A stretch of DNA of 64,000 bases from Spongilla lacustris (lineage: Eukaryota > Porifera > Demospongiae > Spongillida > Spongillidae), in contig OX442420.1 in assembly GCA_949361645.1 (NCBI GenBank), positions 1,456,244-1,520,243 of the forward strand. Direction: 5' to 3'. Below, piece by piece: positions 48,922-60,033 of this stretch; the stretch's first letter is position 1; each line of letters starts with the position of its first letter. A program made the translations under genes and the position numbers. Under the pieces are notes generated by a model, which made no database searches, was not told the origin of the DNA, and saw only the letters and a program-made list of their open reading frames with translations.

Positions 48922-49082
48922 TATTCGTTCCTTCGATCGAAAGCTTGCATAGGCGTATACTAACTTAACTGAATCACGATCATAATTAACAATCAGTCTT
49001 TAAATGTACATAGTCTACCGATAAAGGTTTAATTAGGTGCACCGTTCCGTAAAAGGTGCAAATGGCGATTTAACATACATCC

Positions 49083-49427
49083 CAACGACAATATCATTAT
49101 AGAGGAGAAGTACGGTTTGCTCACGCGAGCATATCCAATATTTCAGGCACCTGTTGACGGCCGTTACGAGGCGCGTTGTCGCAATAAACTTCGCTGTCTT
49201 TCGCGCGTATGTAAATTCTTTTTAAAAAATTCACTGCGCTGCGAATACGCTGATTTTTAGCGGGGTTTGAAGCGAAAAATGTGAAAGCTTCTGGAGCTCC
49301 GCCCCAGGCCCCGATGGAGGAGGTTACAGCGCTCCCCCATACCCCCTTGCTGGCTAGGGGGTGCACCCCCGCCCCCGGCCGCCCCTCCAACCAACCGCAA
49401 CCCCTATAGCCCCATTCCTAGATCCAT
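49083..49427 (-). mobile_element. CAGTGGCGGATC-family element, inverse copy
   Basis: The inverse of 24866-25185 over its whole length, including the CTCCCCCATACCCCCTTGC hairpin region and GCGAATACGCTGATTTTTAG. The terminal CAGTGGCG is lost: the sequence turns into ATACCCGGAGCCTTTT after CCTAGATCC. Confidence 0.65.
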
Positions 49428-49490
49428 ACCCGGAGCCTTTTAAAATGGATGGCTTTAAAAAGGCTCTGGGTATGTCAGACTCGGTCAAAC

Positions 49491-49690
49491 TTACTGTTGG
49501 CAGCATAGTTTGATCAGGAACTGGATCGGCCGAAGGATCAATGTCTGAGTGTGAAGGAATGATCCGAGCATTGCCATTTTATTACGCAAAGGTCCGCGAA
49601 CGTGACACGATGTCTCTTGGCAATCGCTGTGGTTTTTACTCCAGACGTGACGTTTATCGTGCTTCCGATCTTTCATGCAAAGGGTCCATT
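49491..49690 (-). repeat. Dispersed repeat R1, minus copy
   Basis: The inverse of 45172-45360. The two copies flank the 4.2-kb stretch containing the gap, the hairpin and the foldback element, so they could themselves be ends of a larger unit. Confidence 0.6.
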
Positions 49691-50050
49691 ATACTATAGT
49701 TTGGGGGAACCGATTAGATTACGCGGTACGATATGATGTGCACGTGCATGTTGTGGCTGGGACGCTAATGCGGAAGACATACCGTACTTTAATCGAGTCA
49801 GCCACATGAAATTCATCTGTGTATCAGCTGCTGTGTGCTCACATTGTAAGGGCATCTACAAGTAGTGGTCTGATGTAATGATTCGAAGCATGCAGTGCAT
49901 GATGGATGAATGAATTCGTAGTAAGTGATTTTTGTCAAGGGAAAATCCAGCTATAACAACATATATATAAACATTGGTTCATTTACGAGTTGCAGCCATG
50001 CAGGTAGCAGTCAGGCTGATCAGGTTTTAGTCATGCTGACAAAGAGGGAG
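49691..50050. other. 3' flank of the seven-pass gene
   Basis: No gene recognised. I see no clear AATAAA on the minus strand close to the stop codon at 50051. Confidence 0.4.
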
Positions 50051-51522
50051 TCAACAGAGTTGCCACATTATTGCTTCTTGCAAAAACCTAAAGTTTTCTG
50101 GCATTACAACTGCCATCAGATTCTGCTGTATGTATGCAGCCATTTGTTTGCATTCTGTGTCAGCTGGTTTTGCAAAAGCAGTGGCATTTTGTTGTTTGTT
50201 TGTTATGAGATAAGCTATTGAGCAGGAAAAACTTGCTGTCAAAACTGAAAGAAAAACTGTGACAAATAAACACGACCTCGAAGAAGAAATTTCAGGTACA
50301 AGGAGGTAAACAGTTTGCAGCATTACATAATAAAGTAGTAGAATAATCGTTTCAAGGACAAATATCAACAGAAGAAATCCTTTAGATTTTGATTTATGAT
50401 ACTGCTGATGCAGAGAAAGTGATCCAAATAGAAAAACCACAAAAAGCGTTATCAAAATTACTAGTTTGGACAGCATAGCTATCGGATCGTTGACCATTGC
50501 CAGCACAACAAAGATGGTATGGTACAGGGACGTTGAAAGCATTACGCAAACACACCCACAACCGATGCGATGAAATATGGTCATCTTGCTCTTGGGAGTT
50601 GTGCGCCGGCTCAAAGTTGACCCACCGAGGAACGACATGATGGCAGTTAGCCCGTAGAAGAGGATGTGCAGAGTGAAAGGTGAAAATATCTTATCGGGGT
50701 ACAGAGAATCGATAAGCGAGTCTTCGGAGTAGTATCTCCAACATAGAAGTCCCCAATAGAATAAAAGCATCGTTACGTAAACGGCTGATACTACGATAAG
50801 AGGCGTAAAGAATAGATGGATGACCGCTGACGCGGCACGAGTACTCTGAGGTCTCAACCTCGTGCAAATTATTGCCACACATGGGACAGTGATGAACGTT
50901 AGAAGTAGAGACTGTAGACCGTTGCAGGTGAACAAAAGCACCGCTGCGGCTGTGGAGAGAGTTCCGGTAGATTCCAAAGACGACACTGACCACGTCTTGG
51001 AATCACGACCCGCTGCATCCAAAACCTACACAATGTATGTAAATGAGAGCAAAAGTCATTCCATTGATTGCAGTTAAGTTGGTAACTAAACGAACTTACC
51101 AACTTTAGGGCATCTTGCATTACGCTCTCTCCATGTAGCCGCTGGGTTGAGTTGCATACCTGCATGACAAGAGGGACATTGGAGCGTCTTCTGACTTCCA
51201 GCGCTTCGTAGGTTAGTCCGTCATACAGTCGCGGCCCAAGCAGCAAGAAAGCCTTCCTAAGCGTGGCTAGGGCGTACTCCACGCGGTAAGATTCGCCAGC
51301 GGCACACTCAGCGATGCACAATCGAAGTTCGGCGGTTAGTGTGACAGCATTTGAAAAGTCTGGTTTGTAGGTCTCGTTCCATCGCACGATTGCGGATCCG
51401 GAACTGCAAATAGTTACCAAATACCCTGTCGACGATGCGGTGGTGATACCGGCTAATGCAAAAAGTACGGCTACCCACATGCTGAAAAATTCTCGAATCG
51501 TTCGATTTGAACTCTTCTGCAA
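50051..51522 (-). CDS. Seven-pass membrane protein, two exons, family unknown
   Basis: Exon 1 is 51522-51100 and exon 2 is 51025-50051. They join in phase 0 (..QDALKL then VLDAAGR..) across a 74-base intron with GTAAGT donor and TGTGTAG acceptor, giving about 465 residues. A hydrophobic signal lies at 15-31 (MWVAVLFALAGITTASS), so Met15 is a possible alternative start. Residues 32-165 are a cysteine-containing extracellular region with N-glycosylation sites (NETY, NSTQ). Seven hydrophobic segments follow at about 167-195, 208-237, 256-276, 292-318, 327-346, 356-384 and 392-416, with a short cytoplasmic tail. The topology is that of a G-protein-coupled receptor, but I see no DRY, NPxxY, class B, class C or Frizzled signature. 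It could be a sponge-specific receptor or another seven-pass family. Strongly supported as a gene; function unknown. Confidence 0.82.
51026..51099 (-). other. Intron of the seven-pass gene, 74 bp
   Basis: GTAAGTTCG at the donor (51099 downward) and TTGTGTAG at the acceptor (ending 51026). Without splicing, the exon 1 frame runs into unrelated sequence and the membrane part lacks an ATG, so splicing is required to join signal peptide and membrane domain. Introns of this size are typical of demosponges. Confidence 0.85.
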
Positions 51523-52007
51523 GTACTCGCACTATGTATATCATTGCGCAGGCGGATATAGCCATTTAGGTACAAGGCTGTTTGCGGCCATTCAAATCCT
51601 AGATCCTACGCCCAGAAAATTTGAAATGATGATGTCATAACATAGCAACATACCATAGCAACGGTAGGGTTACTTTGATAAGCATGTTCCTAATAACTGA
51701 TCAGTTAAAGTTCAAACAAAGGCCATAGATGTTAACCCCATGGACTTGTGTATCGATGGTAACGTTCATTTGTACTACAGTTATTCACGTGCAGAGCAAT
51801 TCGCTCACAATCGGACGGGCTCTGATGGAACATGTCGCAACCTCTAATAGAAGACAAGCGCTACTGTCAAAACGCAAGTTTTTACGCGATTAAAACATAT
51901 CAAACTTTTTAGTGGATAGATAGAGCTATTATTTTATCGAACAGCCATGCCGCGGAGATCATTTTTTTCGTTGCTATAAATCGTTCTTAAGCGGGGTAAG
52001 CCGGGGT
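51523..52007. promoter_or_regulatory. Upstream region of the seven-pass gene with a shared block
   Basis: 51598-51665 contains CCTACGCCCAGAAAATTTGA and, about 45 bases on, CCATAGCAACGG. Both phrases recur in the same order at 59029-59075 (CCTACGCCCAGAAATTTTGA, CCATAGCAACGG). The second phrase contains an AGCAAC half-site as found in RFX X-boxes, but the other half does not match the consensus. A repeat origin is as likely as a promoter role. Confidence 0.35.
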
Positions 52008-53143
52008 TTAATCACGCGGTATCATTCTGGGTCTCTTGACTGGGATGGGGAGAGCAGCAAGGTTCTGAGGGTCGATACTTATCAAATGTTCCCTCATCAC
52101 AGAGGTCATGTGTTGCAGCCTGTCGTGCATTGAAGCAAAGGTTCTTTGTAGTGTATTGAATCTGGCGTGAATCGATTCAGCTCCCTGCTCTCCTGAGAGA
52201 CCAAATCCTGCATGCCAGTTCCATGCCCATTCAAGAGTGTGGTCTTCAAGTAAGTGCATCTTTGGAGTGATTGAAGCATCTGGAAATGATACACGAAATT
52301 CTTGAAGAAACTTTGAACAGGCTGCAGTGAACCACAACATCACTTAATAGGTTCAACACTAAGGTCGGTGCTGGTTTAATATGAGAGAGTTCAAGTGGCT
52401 CATGTTTGAAGCAGATGGACATTCAACTTTTGCAGATTCTACTAGCCAAGCTTTGAGACACTTAACACAGACTATTGAATTGCAAATCAACTCCAGAGGC
52501 TGTTTAAGGATCTCAAAGCACAGTGGACACCTGAGATGATCCAGAACTGACAAGTTGTTAGTGTCAAATATGAGATGCCTTCAATGTGCCTGATAAGATG
52601 GTTTGCATATTGGGAATAATGCCCTCTAGTATGTTGCACTGTTTTTGGCCTTCAACCTTTTCTCAGCTTGTCAAAATACTCACATACCTGCATGTAATTT
52701 AATTTGTTAGCCTGTAAGCATGCTACATGTACATTTATAAATATTTTTTCATACCATGCAATTCTCATTACTGTGGTTGCTCCATTGGAATGGGACAGTG
52801 GAGCATCTTTGAGGCACACCTTGAGCTGCTGCAGTGATTCTATTAACCATTGTATGCTTGCAGCAACTGCAGAAGCAAGATGGAAAAGTAGTTGGATCTT
52901 CTTCAGCAGCAATAGTAATTCCAAACGCATCCTGCATACAGCTGCTGTGCAAACTCCTGGCATTTGTATATGGTTGAAGCTGCCTTCCCTTGAACAAACA
53001 CACACCCTGCAGTGCTTCTGTACTTTTTGGGCGTGATATTCCATCCTGTTTGGTTGAATATTTTCACTTGATTCCATAATATTAATAAAATGAGCTGTGG
53101 TATTGCATGCGGGAAAATGGTCTCCGCGAGTTGTGGTACACAT
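52008..53143 (-). pseudogene. RAG1-N-terminus-like transposon gene, decayed
   Basis: Read down the minus strand in order: QKHCRVC (about 53015) and, after a frameshift, DAFGITIAAEEDPTTFPSCF and FQWSNHS (52940-52760), resembling the first zinc-binding region of RAG1 (HCRxCG ... FCHNC ... EWHPH); a RING finger CPLCFEILKQPLELICNSIV with CVKCLKAW and VECP (52535-52425); and a C-terminal block TPKMHLLEDHTLEW, GEQGAESIHARFN (52270-52150) ending at 52008. The last block is common in uncharacterised sponge and cnidarian proteins with the same N-terminus. Frameshifts and stops separate the three parts. The best reading is a dead copy of an N-RAG-TP-like mobile gene. The catalytic core between RING and C-terminus seems to be missing. 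Family assignment from motifs only. Confidence 0.6.
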
Positions 53144-53480
53144 AAAACATAAGCCTAATGATTTTCCTACCTGTTTATGTCGCGGGTACTTTTAGAAAAA
53201 CCGTCTGATCGAAGCTAGGGACAAGTCTTCCTACCCCAAAAACTTAACCCGTCGTAAACCTTTTAGCTAAAGTATCAGCGCACACTGCGCACTTCCTTAT
53301 AATAGAATTGTTTCCTGAACTTGCATTAGCGTAGATCAGTAACTTTGCATAAGTTCATCATTATATGATTGCTGTACTTTTTACTCGATCTATGCTTACA
53401 TCTAAACCAATTCGATTAACAATCATTTTTATCTTGTACATTTTCTTTCTTCAATATTTTCAACAACCAAGCGTGGCCGG
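53144..53480. other. Spacer, no gene seen
   Basis: AT-rich DNA between the RAG1-like remnant and the next element. Ends in GTGGCCGG directly before the TGTCG terminus. Confidence 0.4.
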
Positions 53481-53633
53481 TGTCGTAGTGCACAATGTCC
53501 CCCCTAAAATTTGTCCCCCCGGACAATTTGCACTAGTGTACAATGTCCCCCCGGACAATTTACACTAGTGTACAATGTCCCCCCGGACAATCTACATGCA
53601 CTAGGGCAAACTGTCCCCCTCCAGGGTAAAATG

Positions 53634-54615
53634 CAGGGTTGTCGTAGGCCGGCTAGGGGTACGGCCTGAGGCCGGCCGGCCTGCCTGCCCAGCCTGGCAG
53701 GCCAGATTATAAACGTTAATCAATAGACATTAATCGATTATTACGTAACGTTACGATGTCGCTCAACTAACGATTCCTGACCTATAGCTCAGCAGCTCAA
53801 AGGAATACAATCCCGAGGAACTTGTGAGATTCACGCCGTTGCAAAGATTTAGCAGAAGCACAAACACACCCGCATGTACATCCGCGAAAGAGAGAGGGTT
53901 CGTTGATTGACACAAGCCATTCTCGAGGGAGCACTCCACTCTAGAAAGACACATTGATCAAATGAAAAATGCCGAAGTCTCAGTAGTTTGTGCCAAACAA
54001 CAAAAGACCATTTTAACAGCCAAGAAATTGCCGGCAGCTTGAGCAGTATATTCCACCTCTCACAAAAGTAAAAAAGTTGCATCAGCATGACAAAGCCACG
54101 AAACTCTTACACTTAGCTCTTGCATGGTGTAAAAATTTGCCCCCCCCCCCCCCCCCCCCCCCCTCCAGATCTTTCTGACACCGAATATTTTGTGTGCATC
54201 TCAGCTTGTTCCTTCAAAATTAGTGATGTACTTGGGTTTTCAAATTAAATGGAATGAAAATGAGGGACGTGCTTTGGATACTTTGAAGTGCTTTCAATGC
54301 ACCTCCCTTGTTCAGTTGTGTCTGGCTAGCAAGACTACTTCAAGATGGCCACATAAAGTGTGCACTTACTTCTCATGATGAATAACTAATAAGCATAATG
54401 CTAGTGTAGAATGCACCAGTGCTACACAGTGTTTACTGTTGCACCTTTCTTTAATAATTGAATACTGAACAAGAAGTGAATTTCATTGGTTTGCATACAC
54501 ATGTACAAATAAAGTAGTCATATAATGCATGCATGTAGTGGGGCGTGGTCTGGCTTGATAGGCCAGGGGTCCGGCCTGACAGGTCAGGCCAGCTCCCTGG
54601 CCTTCGGCAACACTG
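53634..54615. mobile_element. Non-autonomous hAT element with perfect 8-bp duplication
   Basis: The left end CAGGGTTGTCGTAGGCCGG at 53634 and the right end, inverse CAGTGTTGCCGAAGGCCAG, at 54615 are flanked by GTAAAATG on both sides (53626-53633, 54616-54623). CAG-type termini with an 8-bp duplication define hAT elements. Just inside each end are GGCC-rich palindromes (CCGGCCGGCC; GGCCTGACAGGTCAGGCC). The 982-bp interior has a C tract at 54139-54163 and no transposase. Its target was the module array of the surrounding element, which reads on uninterrupted if the insert and one duplication are removed. Confidence 0.88.
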
Positions 54616-55125
54616 GTAAAATGTCCCCCCTCATAAAATTGTATTTCATCTATGACAAGGCTGGAAAACTTTTATATGGCAGTACACGGGATCGCGTTGA
54701 CGCCATTAAATATAGTTAGTATGTCCTATCCCCGATCCGTCGCCAAAGCTGCATGTCGCTCCGCCGCTTGAAAAGCTCAACTATGATACTCACACACATA
54801 CACGAACATTTCATTATAAAAATTCCTTAAGGAGTGGTGAACATTTTTCGTGGCAGAAATCTCATCAGTATGAGAGATTGAAATATATTGACAGGATCAT
54901 AGCCTGAAAAGTATTCAGTGTCACATAAACACAGCTCCACACTGCGTGCACCGCCTGACATACCTCAGGAAGAATGTTACTTAATGCAAAGGCTATTCCC
55001 ATCGTCGGTTCATCTGTTGCGTGATAGTACAATCGATCAGTCGGATACCCGGACTTAAACCCATAATAAAAACCATGCATCCTGCGTCCAGGGTGGGAAT
55101 AGTGCAAAATACTTACTGGGATTGA

Positions 55126-55268
55126 GCGTCCAGGGTGGGAATAGATACGATTCTACCCTGGTTTTGTAGAACAAAACCCATGTTGACGTATGAGTTGCTT
55201 CAACATGGTTTTTGTTCGACAGAACCAGGGTATAGAACCACATGTACATGTATTCCCATCCTGGACGC
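55126..55268. mobile_element. 143-bp hairpin, GCGTCCAGGGTGGGAATA ends
   Basis: GCGTCCAGGGTGGGAATA at 55126 is mirrored by TATTCCCATCCTGGACGC ending at 55268. Inner arms (CTACCCTGGTTTTGTAGAAC versus its inverse) also pair. An extra direct copy of the left end lies at 55084-55101. Confidence 0.65.
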
Positions 55269-55435
55269 ACACATAGTACAATCCGGGCAGGATGCTATAT
55301 AAAGACGGGTTTTTGTTAAAAACAAGCCTGTTGGATGTTAATAACTGTTTCCTTTGTTATCCTATAGGCAGGACATGCGCCCTAGTGTGGAGTCTCCGGG
55401 AGGGGGGGGGGGGGGGGGAGGGACATTTTACCCTA

Positions 55436-55466
<31 letters not shown>

Positions 55467-55560
55467 TTGCCCTAGTGCAGAATGTCCGAGGGGACATTGT
55501 GCACTAGTGCAGAATATCCGGGGGGACATTCTGCACGGGGGGACAATCCACCCTCCCACA

Positions 55561-56259
55561 TTTTTTCCATTTCAACTTTCACCGATATAAAAATGCCTTT
55601 CTGCATCAGTAAAAAAATACCTCAAACTCTCATGGACAAATAACAGTATAAGCATGACATCAGGGTTATTGCGCTAGCAAGAATTAACCCATATATGCAA
55701 CGTACCTCAGTGTACCACCATGAGTCCATATTACTACTATGGAAGGACTACATATACGCATAATTTACACCAACTGGCAATATCTATTGGGTCAGAACCC
55801 AACAGGCGAAACTATTGGGTTTAAGAGAGTGAAAGTGATCATGATTCAAACAAGTGTTTCCGCCATACTCATTTGGGTCATGATTTAGTATGAGAGTCAG
55901 ATGGTTTGAGGCCTTTGGTGATGGTGATCCTAATGTTCGTTGGTCATTTATCCACCCACTGCTGATAGCTATCAACAAGAGATTTGGATGACAACAGATT
56001 GTCATTCCATCACATATTGAACAGGCCAGTAGCCAGGGGGGTGCAAACGGGCGCAATTGCACCCCACCACTGGATGCAAGGTCCGCGTGGCAGGCTATGA
56101 ATATTATTCACTTGATGTTTATTGCAGTGCAATCTACACCTATTTGAATGAGAACTGCCAACTGTCTGCATGTGTATTGTGCATGTAACAGCATTGGTAC
56201 GATCCAAATGTAGGATCGGAAAGGTGGCTACATATCCTTTACCCCATCCCAAAAGCTAG
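55561..56259. other. Intergenic stretch, no gene seen
   Basis: No domain or repeat partner recognised. GGCCAGTAGCCAGGGGGGTGC at about 56022 resembles a degraded CAGTGGCGTAG-type end followed by GCGCAATTGCACCCC. Confidence 0.4.
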
Positions 56260-57023
56260 GTACTTGGATAAATCGCGTAAGTGGGTCCGTAAATCGATGA
56301 TCTAAAACTACGTCGAAAACTGGACATGTATTTCGTAAAGTTGGAAAAGGTCTTATAGAGGCGAAGAAAGTTGTTCGATTATCTGCGAGGTTGGTCCGAC
56401 TGCATAGCTTGATTTAATAAGCCGATTTGTTGCAGAATGAAACACCATTGCCTAATTTCGAGCTGGTCATTGATCTATTTTTTTTTTACGCATTGAATTC
56501 GTAGTATAATTTTGGGAAAGAATCTTGACTCTGATTGTGAACCAACTATCCCAGGATATACATTGTTATTTAAGTTAGGCATCGAATCATCATATTACAA
56601 AGTATGAGGACGTTTAGATGATGCCCAAGGGGTGCTTTAACACCCAGGCGTTTTGTGTTGGTCTGCATGAAAAAAAGGACACACATGTTTATATAAATGT
56701 ATCCTTATACTTGAAATAAGTAGGTTAATGGATTCTTTGTCTACAAAGCATAAGCACACAACCATTCCTTACAATAAAATGTTTTGTGACTACCCTATTT
56801 ATTGCACACCCCATTCTTCAATCAACTAAGTTGTAAATAAAATTAATTTGAAGACTTAACGAATCATTTTATTTCTATTGTTGTAACATTGTAATTCGAT
56901 GATGCCCAAGCACTGTTCTTTTCAAACCAAGTATTCATGTTTAATTAGATGCATGTATCCATACGGGCATTACATGTATGAATGATGCGCATGTGCGCAA
57001 CCATTGCTTTCTTGCTATTTAGA
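56260..57023 (+). repeat. MKTV-family repeat copy C, 5' flank
   Basis: 56270-56420 matches 640-790 in inverse, and 56610-56665 carries GATGCCCAAGGGGTGCTTTA as in the other copies. It leads to TTGCTATTTAGAATGAAGAC before the ATG at 57024. The intervals between landmarks are similar in copies A and C. Confidence 0.6.
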
Positions 57024-58149
57024 ATGAAGACAGTTATTGACCTAAGGAGGCTCTAATGATTATAAAAAGGATGTGAGTGAGCATGGATCCCTTCTAGCTC
57101 CTGAAATAAGAAATGGCTTAGTGTTGTACATCAACTCCAACCTAAAAAATGCCAAACCTATGGAAGAAGCCAAGATAGTGGCAAAACTAGCACCAGGACA
57201 AGTTGTGAACATTAATGCATTGTGCACTTCCATTAAGCGTGTACTTCAAACTATCAATGATATGAAGAAGCATCTTACTTGAACCTGGGAATATATTGTT
57301 TTTTTATCTTAATCTGAATTTTGAATTGCCTTTAATTGAATCCCAAACAAATACATTCAAGAATCCACTTTCATCAGTCAGTGCTCTGCACACTAGTCAA
57401 ATGGGCACCTCCTGCTCCATACCAATAAACCTTAGATCTAGCGGCACTGAATTTGGGGAAAGAAAAAGTTCTTTAAGGAAGTTAATGACATCAAATGAGG
57501 TTCTCAAAGCAATGCTTCAAGTACTTGCTAGTGTTAAAATGCAAAACCGGTATTTTAAAAAAGCATTAAAATATTGAAAAAAACACTCCATTCTAAATTG
57601 CTAAGTGCAAAAAAAAAATTAATAAAAACAATTGAATGATTAAGAAGTTGACACAGGAAAAAGTAAGATCAATAAAACACACCCACCAGATGAACAGGAT
57701 AAGATGGTAAAATTTTGCATAAAACAGGGTAAGAAAGTCAGATATGCATGCCGGGTACATGAGCAGAATATTGCACGACTACAGAATCAACGACAAAAAG
57801 TTAAGATTTAAAAGAAAGAGGATACATTTAGGAGAAGTATCGAAAAAAGTTACGCAGTGTTGTAGAAAAGGAAGATAATGTGTTAAATGAGTTTCCTGAA
57901 CTTTCACCTAACTATAATATTAAACATTTTGTCAGATATATCCTCCATAGTTGGTCTCTACATCTTTGGTATGTGAATGATGTAGTTTGTGTGAAACCTT
58001 TTACAAAGTCAAAAATTCCTAAAGTCGTTGTAACCTACTGGAAAACTGATGAAGTTGAAGAAGATGGGGAGAACGTTACAATGACAATATATGGGCTGCT
58101 AGCAGATTACATTGCTGGGGATCTTAATTTAAGTGAACTGAACACATGA
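57024..58149 (+). pseudogene. MKTV-family gene copy C, interrupted
   Basis: ATG at 57024 gives MKTVIDLRRL and then a stop. Coding-like stretches follow in several frames: LLAPEIRNGLVLYINSNLKN with VVNINALCTSIKRVLQTIND (57091-57282), RSSGTEFGERKSSLRKLMTS (57430-57577), a Lys/Arg-rich part (57640-57870) and NEFPELSPNYNIKHFVRYIL to DYIAGDLNLSELNT, ending at 58149. The last 89-codon part has balanced composition and could be a real exon. Either this is a multi-exon gene whose splice sites I cannot place or a decayed copy. Compared with copy B it extends much further downstream. No known domain recognised. Confidence 0.4.
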
Positions 58150-59757
58150 ATACGCTTGCAATTGATTGTAATTAGTGTGTTTGATATGTATTTTTGCATT
58201 GAAAATTGTACTGGCAGTTTGATTTGTGTAGATTTCATCAGTTAGTATCATAATTCAGTACGTATAGTTGTGTGTACTATTTGACAGAATAACCTTCCTT
58301 CTTATCATGACCAATAGTAAGCGTTAGTTACTTATTGAAGCAAAATCCAATGCATCTCTATGTATGATATTAGTGATACTATGTATTTTAAAGTTTTGGT
58401 TAAGGCTGCACACTTATTTATATCTCTGTACTGATTATAAACTCAACCGGGACAGTTTTTGTTTCGCGTACCCTATTAATTCACGTACATTCGCGATCAT
58501 TTCATTTTTGATCTTTCGAATAGCGTGGTATTCGCAACGAAACGCATAACCATGAGTATAAGGTATTTTTGGAATGTAGAATTTTTGCTCTTTCCAACGA
58601 TATATACTATGGGGCTGAAATCACAATTTGAAAAAAATATCCAACTACCTACAAAAGCAAGAACTCCGGTCCTAAATATAATTTACTGACATAGCCCTTT
58701 GGGTGCCAATGGCATATATAAATATATCACAGTCCAATGCCCATGATAGCAGGACATACAAGTAAATGGATGTATAACAATAGCTCCATTCTGCATGTTC
58801 TTGAAGACTGATGAGTGCAATGAGTTACGTAGGAGGAGGAATATGCCCGGGTACATGAATAAACTAATTATACGAAGTAGTACAACTCTTCAAATTTCAG
58901 CAACACTACACAAACTGTTACCAGGGCATCCCACAGGTCATTAGCTAGGTGTGCACATTTTTGATGTGGGAGACACTAACGCAGGTAGTACACGGCTGTC
59001 TGCTCTCATTGAACGCGTGGAAATTAGGCCCTACGCCCAGAAATTTTGAAATGGTTTCGAAGCCCCATAGCAACGGACTTGACAACCGGTGTCCTTAGGA
59101 ATGTGCTGTGTAGAACGTACAAGAAATGTAGTAAGCTGTTTAACGCTGCACCACAAGTTGCAAGCACCATTGACCCTTTTATGTAGCAAAAATCAAATTG
59201 CTTTATCTTATGAACCGTTGGCTTTTGCGCTCGAAAGCAAAGGTACTCCTTGCGGGGAACGGTGACCTCGTGGATTCAAGAAATGATACTGACGCTCGGA
59301 CACAAGAACTGAGCAAAGAACAACTATTGTGATAAAGTAAGTAGAATGACCTATTTGTTTTTAGTAAAAGCTAGTGCTAACGAATTTTCTGAAATGGTTT
59401 TAAAGGCTCTTGAAATCGGCCATTTTCTTCGTAATGTAGGCCTACGTACGGATATGCATGCATCGGTATGTATTAATCTAACAGAATTGCTACTGATTAA
59501 AATTGGTTTCAGAACGTATTGTCACATGCCATAGATAGCCCAATGGAGCTTTACATATCTGTGGTACTGAGTAGCATGCATATACACACATTAGTGATGA
59601 GCAGGGCTAGGATTGTGTTAGCTTTTGTCTCCTCGTTGGAGGGGTAATGGCAGCAACCAATTGTGGCTTAAGCTTATCTCTAAAAAAAATGGCTTTAACA
59701 ATGCATAGCAGTTGCTTCACTTTGAATAAATCGACTCAGCACCCTCTTCTCCAACAT
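58150..59757. other. Intergenic stretch with the block shared with 51.6 kb
   Basis: 59029-59110 repeats the CCTACGCCCAGAAA ... CCATAGCAACGG block found upstream of the seven-pass gene. No protein-coding partner lies next to it. Short frames at 58364 and 59346 lack domains. Confidence 0.4.
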
Positions 59758-59923
59758 ATGCTATTTCAGTAAATAAGTGTACACCCCTACTGATGACATA
59801 AATTTGTGTCCTGGGGGGTATGTTCGATATTATAATCCATGCAATGATATAAATCATGACCTGGGGGGAGTTATCATCCTAGTCTTGGGGGGGGGGGGGG
59901 TGGGGGTGGTATGAGTCATGTCC

Positions 59924-59991
<68 letters not shown>

Positions 59992-60002
59992 TGTGTGTTG
60001 TG

Positions 60003-60033
<31 letters not shown>

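Larger units (their letters stand above)
53481..55560. mobile_element. Second Ginger-like element, TGTCG end and CACTAGTG modules
   Basis: The left end TGTCGTAGTGCACAATGTCC at 53481 follows CCGG, as in the 22359 element. Both ends carry TGTCCCCCCGGACA alternating with the palindrome GCACTAGTGC (left 53481-53640, right 55370-55560), in mirrored order including GGGCAAACTG and GGGTAAAATG. The right terminus is best placed at 55560 (inverse reading TGTGGGAGGGTGG) but is diverged, and the bases beyond are TTTT, not CCGG, so no target duplication survives. The left array is split by a hAT insertion. No integrase exon found. Confidence 0.65.
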
